64,000 nucleotides of DNA from Eurosta solidaginis (taxonomy: Eukaryota > Arthropoda > Insecta > Diptera > Tephritidae). The DNA lies in assembly GCF_040869045.1 (NCBI RefSeq), contig NC_090323.1, positions 150,680,426 to 150,744,425 of the forward strand. The letters run 5' to 3'. A program made the translations under genes and the position numbers. The notes below the pieces were generated by a model. It had not been told where the DNA came from. It saw only the letters and a program-made list of their open reading frames with translations, and searched no databases. Positions within the stretch are counted from its first letter, which is position 1; every line of letters begins with the position of its first letter. This document shows, piece after piece, positions 10,974-22,031 of the stretch.

Positions 10974-11317
10974 TTGGGGAAGAGATGTATCTAAGGCTAT
11001 TTAAAAACTCGTGCTGAGTAGTGGGAGTCATAAAATTTGAGTCGATGGTATTGAAGTCTTGGGGACTGTATCTGGGGTTTACAGCTTAACCCATTGATTC
11101 CCAGGTCATACATATCAAGGTTTTATCGAATGACGTAACCTATATCTTGCTCTCTCAGGGTCTGCGGATAAAAGCGATGTTGATGTGAGGAAATGTGATA
11201 AGAAATATAAAAGTTGTAAGGCTTAAGCTTAAGTAACAACAACGAGAGAAAAATATGACCAGGTGTTTTCTCTACTATAACATGTGTAAAGTGGGCGAGG
11301 CTGCTCTTTCTACTTAC

Positions 11318-12477
11318 CTCTGACAATAAAGTTATATAAAGGGAGTTCATATCTTCGGCATTTTGAATGGGCATCCCTGATAGTTTGGTCAAATTATTAA
11401 AAAGCGCTTCATTAAGCGATAGCTCAAGCTTGACCTCGGGCCGTTGCAAAACTTCATCTCGTGCTTCAAAATAACGCGGACAAGGCGTACGTACCTACCA
11501 GGAGCAGCTAGAATTTTTTTTGTGGAAATAAATTTATTTGCCATAACAATGAGTACTTAATTCATAAGTACTATATCTTACTGAATCTTGCTCCAATGGC
11601 TCTGAATAAATTGGTATTTGTTGCCAATTATAATCGGGCTTCCATTCCATTTTTGTATTTTGCGGCGCAAAAAAGCTAGCAAGCACAGGTGAAAGCGACA
11701 TCAAAGCACGTGGTGATGCTGTGGCTTGAGCATGAACGCGCTGAAAGAGTTTTAAAAATTATATAAACGAGAAAAATACAAATTTAAACCCCCCAGCGGG
11801 TTAGGGGCAGAATATACACGCGGTAGGTATGCCTGTCGTAAGAGGCGACTAAAATACAAGATTCAAGGGCTGTGTAACGCAACCCTTTCAGGTTGCCAGC
11901 GCAATATATAGCTTCTCCAAACCCAATTGTCAACCTCACCTCTCCGTGGCGAATCCTGTTTCACTAACAGACGAGGCTCTGGCGACCCCAAGCTCCTCAT
12001 GGAACTTGGGGGTGGGGAGGGAGGGATGGCCTGAAGGTTTAATGTGGCCATATAAATCATTCCCGAGGTTGTTGGGCTAGCATCTTAATGGTGCTGTTTT
12101 ACCGGAGCGGACTGGATCGATAACACTCCCCAAACTCTTTGCGGAGTAACTTTATCGCTACAACAACAACAACAGCAACAAATTTAAAACAAAACTTACA
12201 TCCGGAGAATAGTACGGCTGTAAAAAGTTCCCATAACGCCTGTTTAACCATAATCCAATATCGTAGAGCTCGAGCTTGCCTTTCTGTTTATAAGAAAACA
12301 AGTTTTTGTAATTTTTTTCTCATAATTTCTAAGAAAGATTTGGTGATTTGGTGGTTGTTGTCTTTGTTTGGTACTCACATTTGTGACATGGCCCCAGCCA
12401 ATGGGCTCGAAAGCATTTTTAACATACGGATCATTTGGATAGGTCGTCACCGGTGTGCGTGCTCCATGACGCATAAC
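11318..12477 (-). CDS. Histidine acid phosphatase, four internal exons of a host gene
   Basis: Exons, in coding order: 12477-12379, 12283-12200, 11740-11582 and 11494-11318. All four are open and all junctions are phase 0 (33, 28, 53 and 59 codons). Donors read GTGAGTAC, GTAAGTTT, GTAAGATA and GTAAGTAG. The first exon holds the family's phosphate-binding RHGARTP with the nucleophilic His, then TYPNDPY and GWGHVTN. The next gives the GLWLNRRYGNFL helix. The third gives ALMSLSPVLASFFAP and NWQQIPIYSEP. The fourth gives TPCPRYFEARDE and LYITLLSE. This is the order of lysosomal or secreted acid phosphatases (Acph-1-like). The signal-peptide exon and the C-terminal exons with the catalytic HD were not found; repeats fill the flanks. 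For exon 4 an upstream acceptor at 11507 would break the frame, so the one at 11494 is preferred. Confidence 0.85.
11791..12180 (+). mobile_element. tRNA-derived SINE with CAA-rich tail
   Basis: About 390 bp, starting CCAGCGGGTTAGGGG with a GTAGGTATGCCTGTCGTAAG block and ending in a CAACAACAACAACAGCAACAA tail. It lies antisense in the acid phosphatase intron 11741-12199; without it that intron would be about 70 bp, like its neighbours. A 5'- and 3'-truncated copy in the opposite orientation lies at 17646-17795. I recognise this family as widespread in tephritids, from memory. Confidence 0.82.
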
Positions 12478-12499
12478 CTAGAAAGATGTAGACATTATG

Positions 12500-12727
12500 G
12501 TTTATGATCGCTTTTAAATGGTTATTTGTTGAGGTTTCTATTTCGCTCGGAAAATAACTGGTATTTTATAAGTTTTAAATATTGCTCCAAAAATAACAGT
12601 TATTTATTTTTCCCGATTAATAGCAGTTCTTTTTTGAGTATTTTTATTCCGCTCTGAAAATAACAGTTAAAAATAAGAGTTTTAATTACGTTCGTAAAAT
12701 AATTGTAAATTTTAGAATTTTTATACT
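12500..12727. repeat. Degenerate AAAATAACAGTT repeats
   Basis: Four loose copies of a roughly 50-60 bp unit around GCTC(T/G/C)GAAAATAACAGTTATTTT. No coding content. It separates the first visible acid phosphatase exon from repeat R copy B. Confidence 0.55.
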
Positions 12728-14706
12728 TAGTTGAGCAGAGCTCACAGAGTATATTAACTTTGAGTGTATAACGGTTGGTTGTACAGGTATAAAGGAATCG
12801 AGATAAATATAGACTTCCATATATCAAAATCAACAGTATCGAAAAAAAAAATTGATTGAGCCATGTCCGTCCGTCCGTCCGTCTGTCCGTTAACACGATA
12901 ACTTGAGTAAATTTTTAGGTATCTTGATGAAATTTGGTATGTAGGTTCTGGGAACTCATCTCAGATCTCTATTTAAAATGAACGATATCGGACTATAACC
13001 ACACCCAATTTTTCGATATCGAAAATTTCGAAAAATCGATACAGCGCGATAATTCTTTACCAAAGTCGGATAAAGCGATGAAACTTGGTAGGTGAGTTGA
13101 ACTTATGACGCAGAATAGAAAATTAGTAAAGTTTTGGACAATGGGCGTGGCACTGCCCACATTTAAAAGAAGGTAATTTCAAAGTTTGCAAGCTGTAATT
13201 TGGCAGTCGTTGAAGATATTATGATGAAATTTGGCAGAAACATTACTCCTATTATTATATGTGAGCTTAATAAAAATTAGCACAATCGGATGCAGAACAC
13301 GCCCACTTTAAAAAAAAAAATTTTAAAAGTACGTTTAAGTAAATTATGTCAACATTCAACCCAGTAATGATATGGTGCAACAAAATACAAAAATAAAAGA
13401 AATTTTCAAAATGGTCGTGGCTCCGCCCTTTTCATTTAATTTGTCTATAATACTTTTAATGGCATAAGTCGAACAAAAATTCACCAATCCTCATGAAATT
13501 TGGTAAGAGCAAAGCTTCTATGCCGATAACAGTTTTCTGTGAAAACGAGCGAAATCGGTTGATGCCACGCCCAGTTTTTATGCACAGTCGACCGTCTGAC
13601 CTTCCGCTCGGCCGTTAACACGATAACTTGAGCAAAAATTTATATATATTTACTAAACTCAGTTCACGTACTTAATTGAACTCCCTTTATCTTGGTCCGA
13701 TTTCCGACTATGACCACGCCCACTTTTTCGATATCGAAAATTTCGAAAAATGAAAAAAATGTCATAATTCTCTACCTGAAACATGGTGATTGGATTGGTA
13801 TATTGACGCCTTCACATATACAACTAAGGGCCACTACCTTTCAAATCCTTCATTAAATACCTTTAGTTTGATACCCATATCGTACAAACACATTCTAGAG
13901 TCACCCCTGGTCCACCTTAATGACGATATCTCGAAAAAGCGTCCACATCTAGAACTAAGGCCCACTCCCTTTTAAAAAACTCATTAACACCTTTCATTTG
14001 ATACCCATATCGTACAAACAAATTCTAGAGTCAGCCCTGGTCCACCTTTATGGCGATATCCCTAAATGGCGTCCATCTATAGATCTACGGCCCACTCCCT
14101 TTAAAAATACTCTTTAATATCTTCCATTTGATACCCATGTCATACAAACACATTCCAGGGTTATGTATGTATGTATTTATTTGAAAATTTGTTCCTAGCA
14201 CAACAATTTTGACAAATTATTTAACAGTGCTAGTCATGAATAGCATGAGCTATAAAAATTGAACATTCATAATAATAAACTAGATTAATCAAATTAAACC
14301 AAATATAGCGGACAATAGTGAAATATTTATGTATGTAAATGTAAATCTTAAAACTAAAGAAAAGTAGTTAATAAATATTAAAAGACAGCAGTAGTGATGA
14401 TAACCTTTGGCTGGTTATAGATTGAATAGTATTTAACAAATAAAGAAAGACACAGAGAAAGGAAAAGGACTTAGAAATGAACATTTTAACAACAACAATT
14501 TGAGATCCAGTTTAAGAGTCGTTAAAAAATGATGTTAGCTCTTTTCTGAAGTGCAGAGCATTACTTAAGAGTCGAAGACTAGTAGGTAGCGAGTCCTAGG
14601 TTATCCTAGGTTCATTTTCCTATATGGTGATTTTCCCTTATTTTGTCCCGAAGCTCTCAGCTGAGTATGTAATGTTCAGTTACACCCGAACTTAGCCTTC
14701 CTTACT
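12728..14706 (-). mobile_element. Dispersed repeat R, copy B (minus orientation)
   Basis: Reverse-complement copy of the repeat at 6303 and 59178. Its right end (GAGCAGAGCTCACAG) lies at 12728 and its left end (AAGTAAGGAAGGCTAAGTTC in element orientation) at about 14706. It keeps the GGACGGAC tract (12865-12890), GTTAACACGATAAC and a few tandem units (13850-14160). It is interrupted by a small non-LTR fragment at 14167-14603. Confidence 0.75.
14167..14603 (-). mobile_element. 5'-truncated non-LTR 3' end
   Basis: About 440 bp without an ORF, ending (minus strand) in a short CATA-type tail at 14167. It is flanked by GGTTAT on both sides, and repeat copy C shows the uninterrupted sequence. The tail and variable short duplication fit a truncated non-LTR retrotransposon 3' untranslated region. 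Confidence 0.6.
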
Positions 14707-15014
14707 TGTTTACTTTTGGTTTAAAACCTTTATTTTCATAAGAAAAATGTTTAGTTTAGTTTATTTTGTTTGGCTTTTTAAGTAGCACTAGATCAGCTAC
14801 AAGATAAGGGATATCAACAATAAAGTCTTTATGGAAATTTGTATACATGTCATATACAGGTATTTCAGCTCTTTGTACAAAGTTTTCAATCTACGCGATT
14901 GTATTGGAATTACCGAATAACTTATTAAAATCGTGTAAGCTATGCGAATGGTATAAATTTCAGTGAAGTTGAAATATTTTTCCGACTACGTATTCAAATA
15001 TATCGTCAGCTTAG
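14707..15014. other. No gene recognised
   Basis: AT-rich spacer with no open frame of note. Confidence 0.4.
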
Positions 15015-15148
15015 GTCCACTTGCAGAACGACAAATTATTTTTTTAACTCAGAGCTAACCTGCATGAGGGATTAAGCTTAAACATTTTTGACGAATTTTT
15101 CAAATTAACTCTGAGTTAAAAAAATAACTTGCCGTTCTGCAAGAGGAC
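15015..15148. mobile_element. Palindromic MITE-like element, 134 bp
   Basis: Inverted repeats of about 44 bp (15015-15058 and 15105-15148) with four or five mismatches. Each arm contains TTGCAGAACG and TTATTTTTTTAACTCAGAG. The spacer is about 46 bp. Foldback or MITE-like; no target duplication seen. Confidence 0.7.
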
Positions 15149-15952
15149 ATTTGAGTGTAAACCTGCTAACTAACATAAACGTATTTTATATACAAGACAA
15201 AAATATATCCCCTCAAACACTCTCGGAGCGCTCATAATGTAGGAATTCGATATGAGTCCCAAATATCTGAAAAATATAAGCCTTAGAAATATGATCATAT
15301 AAGAGTCTTTTATTACTCCGATATGACGAAAACTAAAAGTTCTATGCCAAGAGTGTTCAGCAAACAAGGCAAATTTGGAACAAATGTTCATATTTTATTT
15401 TGAAAACATTTTTTTTTTCATATTCAATTTCAATAAAATCATAATTTATAACGTGTCTTGCAATTCCCGATTTAAATAAGTATGGACGCAGCAGTCCTTT
15501 CATCTCCGTAATGATATATGTATGTTTGAAGAGCTGACCTCTATATGCCCTACTTTTATGGTTTTCCTTCGGAATTCCTCCTTCCCAACCAATATTGAGG
15601 ATATGCTTCCCCATTTTCAATGCCATGCGTCGAAAATCCTCCCTGAACTGGCCCAGTCTAATCACTAATATAAAGCACATAAATGACTCACAAAAGAGTA
15701 ATGTAAGAAGCAATTTATGAGCTGTTTATGAGCTTAATGGGAAACTGATCGGACTCCTATTTAGGCTCACATAATATATGTATGAATAACGGCTCATATC
15801 GAACGACCATTGCAAGAAGGGAAATACATTCATTCCGGACTCATAAATGAGCTCATAATGAGCGTAAATATTCCGAATGAGGGCTCCTTTCTGTATCTTT
15901 TTTGAGGCCGAATATTTGCTGGGCTATATTGAATTTTTTCATGGAAACATAT
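15149..15952. other. No gene; degenerate TGAGCTCATAA motifs
   Basis: Several loose copies of GAGCTCATAATGAG and ACTCATAT-like words around 15225-15260 and 15710-15890. No protein similarity recognised. Confidence 0.4.
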
Positions 15953-17436
15953 TGTAACGAATTTACTGCAAATCCCCTTCTTTGCAACCTTCTGCTAAGT
16001 TCGAATAACTAAACTGTTGAATAAACAACTCCAATATTTAATAATGCAAAATGGCCTTTATTCAAGTACTTTCAAAATAACACTTCTATTGCTCGACAGA
16101 TAGCGTGCTTAATCGAAACTGACTCTAGCGCTTCTACTGTTGGTGCTTTTATACTCTGTGATTTCCTCGTTGCATCTTCTAGGCGCTTCCAGAATTTACT
16201 TAGTTACTGCCATATAATTATAACTACAGATGCACGTGTGTAGCTTCTCATATGCGCGTGTATTTGTGAGCGACACTTTGTATTGTATTGTATTGTATTG
16301 TATTTTATTGTATATTCTTTATTTTCTTATAAATACGTACAATTTTCCAAGTAGTACAATATAAAAAGTAACAAATTCAAATAAGAAAATAGTTAATGAC
16401 ATTAAATGGTAATTATAAAAGCAGTGGAAATGTCATTTCCTTTAAATATAATTACAAATGCTTGTGGGGCGCATAATAATCACAAAATATAATTGCTACA
16501 ATCTCTAGTTAAAGTAACGACCAGAGAATAACTATTTTAAATTAAAAAAAAATTACTATATTAAATAAAAAGAAATACTATAAATAACAAAGTACTTACA
16601 TATAAAGCTAAAAACTTCATAAATATTACATAGCGGAATTTATACAATGGGTCGCAACAGAATTTCTACACCCTCATGATTGAAACCAAGTAGCCACCGT
16701 TTCACTTCCCTCATAAACTTAGAAAGTTTTCTAATGAGTTGTATTACAGCAGGTAATTTATTATACAGTTTACATGACACGATTGTGTAAAAGTTACGGA
16801 AAAGTGTGGTCCGAAAACGACGAATTTTTACACTTGATAACGGTCTACTTCTTAGGCTGTAAGGGTTTTATATAGGGCTTTGTGAATACCCACTCCTTAT
16901 AAAAAAAATTTTCAAAACTTTGTAATAGTACAAGTGTCGAATGGGAAGTATGTTTAATTTTTTGAAAAGGTCCATAGAGTGGGATAAACGGTCTGCGTTA
17001 CACATTTTTCGGATAAAGCACTTCTGTAGGATTAAAATCGCATTTAGCTTACTAGCATACGCTCCACCCAAGCAACTGATTCCATATTGTAATTTTGAGT
17101 GGACTAGCCCATGATATATTAATGCTAACATTCGATTTGAACACAGCCTTTTTAGGTAAAAGAATGAACGAACCTCTGACAACATGTACGATTTCAAAGC
17201 AAAAATATGTGACAATGTGACAATTACAATTACATACTTTTGGGAGCATCTCAGATAAGATATCTGCATGTGTTTGTGCGTTGCTTCTCCGCTGCGTGTA
17301 CGTACAGATGTGTAGATATAATGATTGATTCATTTATGTAGATACATAATGATTGATTTATGGATGTGCATACAAGTCACTCTTAGCATCGGCTTAGAGA
17401 TGACAGTACCCCTTAGTGTTGCTAATATTCGTAACA
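15953..17436 (-). mobile_element. Gypsy solo LTR, interrupted by a non-LTR fragment
   Basis: Begins TGTAACGAATTTACTG and ends GCTAATATTCGTAACA, a TG..CA-type terminus with inverted 5' and 3' ends. It is flanked by a 4-bp duplication ATAT (15949-15952 and 17437-17440), the size expected for Ty3/Gypsy. No internal sequence remains. The same LTR occurs at 18167-20572 (opposite orientation) and, truncated, at 37838-38233. A non-LTR piece (about 16274-17214) splits it; without it the LTR is about 540 bp. Confidence 0.85.
16274..17214 (-). mobile_element. 5'-truncated non-LTR element inside the LTR
   Basis: On the minus strand its 3' tail is a pentamer series of AATAC type (plus strand TGTATTGTATTG at 16278-16310). 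The coding part at about 17170-16868 is the ORF2 C-terminus: RSFFYLKRLCSNRMLALIYH, LQYGISCLGG, LILQKCFIRKMCNADRLSHS, then FKKLNILPIRHLYYYKVL. This is typical of the Jockey/CR1 group downstream of the RT catalytic box. No clear target duplication; the right boundary is approximate. Confidence 0.78.
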
Positions 17437-17440
17437 ATAT

Positions 17441-17645
17441 GAAGTAAACTATTCAGAGGGGGTTTTCTTTGGGTTTGGTTAATATTTGAGGTTACTCTTT
17501 TGTCTGGTTGATGTTCTATCAAATTGTACCAAAACGCCATTTTTTTAAAAGGGTAATTAGCAGTTTTACACACAAAACAGAAAATATGATAATATTATAA
17601 TAATTCTGTGAGTGCAAACTTTTCTTTTGCAAGACTCCCAATATA
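17441..17645. other. No gene recognised
   Basis: Short AT-rich spacer between the solo LTR and the truncated SINE. Confidence 0.4.
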
Positions 17646-17795
17646 AGCATTATCCACCCCATGAGGAAATTGGGGTCACCAGAGCCTCCGCTGTTAAAGT
17701 AACATGATTCGCCAAGGGCAGTTGACATTGACAATTGGGTTGGAGAAGCTATATGTTGCGCTGGCAACACCTTGAAAGGGTTGCGCTACACAAGC
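17646..17795 (-). mobile_element. Truncated SINE copy, reverse orientation
   Basis: Reverse complement of the middle of the SINE at 11791-12180: it shares GACAATTGGGTTGGAGAAGC and GAAAGGGTTGCGCTACA. Head and tail are missing, with several indels. Confidence 0.75.
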
Positions 17796-18166
17796 CTGGG
17801 GGATGCCACACCCCTGTTTTAAAAATACCACAATTTCGTGAAAACTTTGACAATATCAATATCAACAGCTTTGCCATGTTTCAGGAATGTGAATTAACCG
17901 ATACAGGAGATATGTGATATGGAATTCAAAAAACGTTAGTAAAGCTACCCTTAAATATATTTATTTTTTTTTATTGCTATATATATAGACACCACGCCCC
18001 ATGAAACATTTTTGCATAATCAATAAATGCATTGGATTCAAATTACAGTGATATGTCTGCAGTAATTCAAATACGTGTGTAACGAAAGTTCTAGTTTTTG
18101 AGAAGGTGCCATTCCCCCTCTTCCAATATACTCCAATTTTCGTTAAACCTTGGGCCTTAACAATAC
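17796..18166. other. No gene; relic of a dispersed repeat
   Basis: Shares short phrases with 44075-44130 (TTCAGGAGATATGTGATA) and CACCACGCCCC-type words, so it is probably repeat-derived. No ORF. Confidence 0.45.
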
Positions 18167-18276
18167 TGTAACGAATATTAGCATCCCTAAGCGATACTAT
18201 CATCACCAAGCCGATACTAAGAAGCCACTCATATGAATGTAAACAAATCAATCATCATGCACACATATATATACAA

Positions 18277-20233
18277 TAGAGGTTTACGCCGATCACTTTA
18301 TCGGCGGCGGCGGCGTAAGCTCTATTTTATACCGGCGGCGGCGGCGTAGGCGGCGCGCCGGCGTACGCCGGTGTTTTTACTTTAAAAGCTTGATTTTTCT
18401 ATTTAAAAAAATAATATTTAGGAAAGGTTTTGTTTATATGTATTTAAGGAAAGTTCCGGGGTTTTTGCATCAAAAGACCGTTCAAAATTTTTCAGGAGTA
18501 GCTCCTTGCGAAGGGATTGTCCCTCGTTCGCTTGCTCCAGAGAGGCTTCGAACCTAACCCCGGTCTTTGGAATTGGTACTGCTGCATCTGCTGAAAAGAA
18601 ATAGAGATACATAAAGTAGTCACACTTTTGCCTGTATATCTCGTGCAAAGCGTAGTTTCACCTAGGGTTAACTCCTAATAATCGTCGCGAATTTCTTTAA
18701 ATCAATTGTGGCTCCTTGGCGGTCATGCACAAAGGCGACTTACGGTTGCTATTAATGGTCTTTTAATACTCATGACTCTCGTGGCACAGGTAGCCTCCAG
18801 TCGCTACCACGCCTCCTGAGCCTTACACCATATGCCAGTACAGAAGCTATAGGACTGCGACTTCGAACTCATACCTACGTCGACGTCACTTTCCTAGAAG
18901 CTCTAGGTGTAGTTCCGAAGACTTTCCAACAGATGCTTTTGTCGCGCTATGCTGCCGAGCTACACCGGAGAAACACCTTGAAACGTTAGGGAGTGACTAT
19001 TCGGCCAAGGATGCCGCCCTCGAAATCATAAGCAGTCTAAGTGGGTGTCATTGCATCATGGGTGAAAATCGTATAATCCTCGGCGCATCTACTATAATTA
19101 TAATATAATTAAAATTTTACAAGGACCCTGGATAAAATCTTTAAAATGTAGACCAAAGACTACAGACGTTTGTGTTCACAACAGTGACTTCAATAGTCTT
19201 CGTTAAATCAAATTTAGAATGAAAGTCGACGGATTTTAGTTGAAAGTTGTTAACTACTGTTTTCCGGCCTTACGATATAGGAGCTCATTATGGATGACCG
19301 CGTAGCTTCAGTTTTCAGAGAAGTTCGACTGTCCACTACGTTAGGGTAGTAGCAAACACGGTCATTAGTTCGACTGTCTTGGGAAAGCTTTTGCTTCACC
19401 ACTTTGAGTGTTCTTGCAAAGGACAACCCCTCACCTGGTAAATATATGTGCCTACGTATTCACATTTGTAAAAGGAGCCGTAACGTGTAGGTGATAATTA
19501 AACTTGGTTGATAGGCTATAATCAATGTGATTCACTCCAAGGGACTATTTTGGATAGGGCCGCCAACTTTAGGAAATGTCAAACCGGGAGACTTGGGTGT
19601 TGAAGGACAAAGTGTGAAAATCAAAATTAACATTTCAGACGCTATTGTATAGTTTCGCAAATAAACAAGAGATGTTTGAATGCAAGACTTAGTGATTTTT
19701 CAAACCCTTCTCATAAGTACATACATATATCCTCAACTTAAGTATGAGGTAAGAATAATTTCAAAGGAGCGTTTATGCCCCTAGAAACTAAAGGATTTTG
19801 CATCACTGATTTCGCTTATTCTTGAGGACAATTTAAAAACATGTTCGCCTTGGGTCATTTTATTTGAATTAATTCCTCATTATTAATTTTTTCAAAAATG
19901 CAAAGTGAGCATATAAATTTATTATATAACTTTTCTTTTAGTGTTTTGTTTTAATAACTTGCTGAATTGGGTGATGCAAAGTCCGTGTTAAGCTGACATC
20001 GAAAGCGCCTGTTATTTTAAATAACTTTTGAATAGTTATAAAGAGTTAAATTTCGCAATTAGTTTCTTATAACTGGCAGTGTGCGCATCCGTTGATGAAG
20101 AATAAATGGCCTAAAGAATCTTAAACGAGTAGAAAATATAGTAACGCGCCGGACGCCGCGCCGACGCGCCGATATTTTTGACATTCGGCGGCGGCGTGCA
20201 AAAAACGACCAAAATCGGCGGCGTATATCTCTA
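18277..20233. mobile_element. Non-autonomous hAT element with GGCGGC-rich ends
   Basis: The element is 1,957 bp, bounded by TAGAGGTTTACGCCG and the inverse of TAGAGATATACGCCG. It is flanked by a perfect 8-bp duplication ATATACAA (18269-18276 and 20234-20241), diagnostic size for hAT. Each end carries strikingly GC-rich subterminal GGCGGCGG/CGCCGG blocks (18300-18375 and 20145-20225) in otherwise AT-rich DNA; hAT transposases are known to bind subterminal repeats. No transposase is recognisable. A possible captured exon lies at 18418-18590. Confidence 0.88.
18418..18590 (-). other. Possible captured terminal exon inside the hAT
   Basis: On the minus strand a pyrimidine-rich TTTCTTTTCAG acceptor (ending at 18591) is followed by 57 open codons and a stop. 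The peptide is charged (RFEASLEQANEG, LRKELLLKNFERSF). No family was recognised. It could be a gene fragment carried by the transposon or chance. Confidence 0.35.
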
Positions 20234-20602
20234 ATATACAACGCATGTCATCAGTCGAAATAGTACTCACATATACATGTATATGGCTGGTAACCAAGCA
20301 TGAAGTTCACGAGATTACTAGACCTTAGGAGAAATGGATGAACGAGGAAGCAGAGAGTATAAAAGCAGCGCAAGCTGAGGCATGTCTACGCAGTTTTGAT
20401 TTAAGCACGCTATTGGTTGTGAAGTATAAGTGTTATTGTTAAGTACTTTCAAAGTAGTATAATAAAAACCAATTTGCATTATTGAATATTGGAGTTATTT
20501 ATTCAACACTTTAGCTATTCGAACGTTGGCAGAAGGGTTGGAATAAGCTTAATTTTCACTAAATTCGTTACAATAGTCAAAAGAGTCGTCGGTAGTAGAC
20601 GT

Positions 20603-21444
20603 TGTTTAGGGGGCACAATCTAAAATTGACCTTCCTTTTTACCGTGGGATGTGGCTGTTGTGGCTGCGGCTGCTGCGGTGATAGCGATGATGTGGACGTG
20701 GTGGTGATGTGATGAAGATGGAGATGCTGTCTAAATATGGTGATATAGCGGCGGTGACCTCTGCGAATCGGCGGGAGTGCGTTCCTAAATTTGAGCATAA
20801 TCGCGGCACACTAAAGGTGGAGAATATTTCTCTGGCTCGGAATACAAAATGGGCTTCAAAACCGGGAAGGTGCCGATGCACTAGACCGAAAATTGCGCAT
20901 ACAAAAACCGTCGTTGCTGAATGCAGAGACTTTATGAACGCTTCTATAGCGATTTCACCAAGGCGAATGTTTCTCAAAGGAAAGGCACTTTATAAATTTC
21001 AAAAATGAAACTATTGCTTTTAATATATATTACATATCCTTTAAAGAGACTTTACAAATTTTTTGTGTCACACACGGGGTGGTAAAGAGTTTCCAATGAA
21101 TAAACAAAATGCAAAATGTCAAACATTGTATATATATGTACGTTCATGTGAACTGTCAACTCATCAGTTGGGGTTGCCAGAGGGGCGAAATACAAATTGG
21201 TATAAAACTTACCTCAACTGATGAGTATAAGTGATGACTGTTAAGGATTATGATGGCTATAAATATTCACTGTATAAATAATTCTAATATACATTTTTAC
21301 ATGTATGTAGCTTACAAATAAAAGGTACATATAAATTCAATAATTCAATTAAAATTCAGGTAAATTCATATTTAGGTTTTCTTAAGCCTAATTTCTATTA
21401 AATAGAAGGGTTGGCTGTTGGCGACTACGACAGTCGCTCAAACA
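20603..21444 (-). repeat. BEL 3' LTR
   Basis: 842 bp, TG..CA termini in window orientation (TGTTTAGG to CAAACA). Near-identical to 30007-30848. Confidence 0.93.
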
Positions 21445-21457
21445 TCGTCCCCGCCCT
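21445..21457 (-). promoter_or_regulatory. BEL polypurine tract
   Basis: Directly upstream of the 3' LTR on the minus strand lies AGGGCGGGGACGA, a purine-rich stretch in the position from which plus-strand DNA synthesis is primed. Confidence 0.65.
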
Positions 21458-22031
21458 AGGCGCGTTCAGCGGCTAGAGCCTCTTGCAGCTCTTGAAGAGT
21501 CCGGAGCGCATCTCGTACGAGGAGGTCAGACACCTTTCCCCTGAAAGTGGCAGTTTGCAGCCCTTGAGCGGTACGTCGAGCGGCAGTAGATGCTGGCGGT
21601 TGTGCTTGGGTAGCTGGATGAGACCGAGAGATAGCTGGGCGAGAACGGGGTCGCACGGGGGGCAGAGGGTACCTGAGGTGGAATACTTGGCGACCGGGCC
21701 AGGGTGCCTGGGTATGACGTGGGATGCTCGGGGTTGCATCCCGTCGATGCAGCAGAGAGTAATGTCGTAAGCCGCAAGTTCAGCAGCGATCATGTGAGCT
21801 GCATTCATCTGTGGCGTGCGATAGCGCTAAGCAATTTAGGCAGAATTTATGCGCCCTCGCGAGAATCCATCGTTGTGGCGGCTTCAGTTTCTTGAAGACT
21901 CTGCAATTGCGAAGAGCGTGGGTTTGCATACATAGGCGGCATCGTCGGTAGTCGATTTGCAGCCGCGGGCTGCGCGCGACCACTGCTGACCGCAAGGAGT
22001 TTCGGGGTGCCCGTTGCTGATCGCGATTCAT
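21456..22031 (-). pseudogene. Extra zinc-knuckle ORF downstream of BEL pol
   Basis: About 190 codons starting at an ATG at 22031, with one in-frame TGA at 21780-21782. The N-terminal part is cysteine- and histidine-rich: CRLCMQTHALRNC, then FCLNCLALSH..EC, then a CGLRHYSLLH, resembling the tandem zinc-knuckle region of BEL-type Gag. The C-terminal part is Pro/Ala/Ser-rich and ends LRTLQELQEALAAERA. It lies after integrase, where an env or accessory ORF would be. Nine bases before the ATG is a splice-acceptor-like ACTATACTTTCAG (ending 22038), suggesting expression from a spliced RNA. Function unknown; a nucleic-acid-binding accessory protein is one possibility. Confidence 0.65.

Larger units (their letters stand above)
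8444..11090 (-). mobile_element. Non-LTR retrotransposon N3 (Jockey/CR1-like), 5' truncated
   Basis: Minus-strand element with the C-terminal part of the endonuclease (from about 11075, with a GDFN-like start), a linker, reverse transcriptase and the C-terminal domain down to about 8446. It is 5' truncated in the endonuclease and carries stops and frameshifts. A 233-bp MITE sits between the linker and the reverse transcriptase. It lies between the last visible exon of the acid phosphatase gene and repeat R copy A, so it was probably inserted into an intron. No clean target duplication was found. Confidence 0.8.
18167..20572 (+). mobile_element. Gypsy LTR split by a hAT element
   Basis: Starts TGTAACGAATATTAGC and ends AAATTCGTTACA. 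Inside are a TATAAAAG box at 20358-20365 and an AATAAA at 20461-20466, the expected promoter and polyadenylation signals for a plus-oriented LTR. Without the hAT at 18277-20233 it is about 440 bp. Flanking tetramers are ATAC and ATAG, so the target duplication is imperfect or the LTR edge abuts another insertion (N1 starts immediately to the right). Confidence 0.78.

Noticed and set aside
20709..21008. Open frame within the BEL 3' LTR
   Set aside because: Lies in an LTR and is interrupted in the other LTR; composition-driven.
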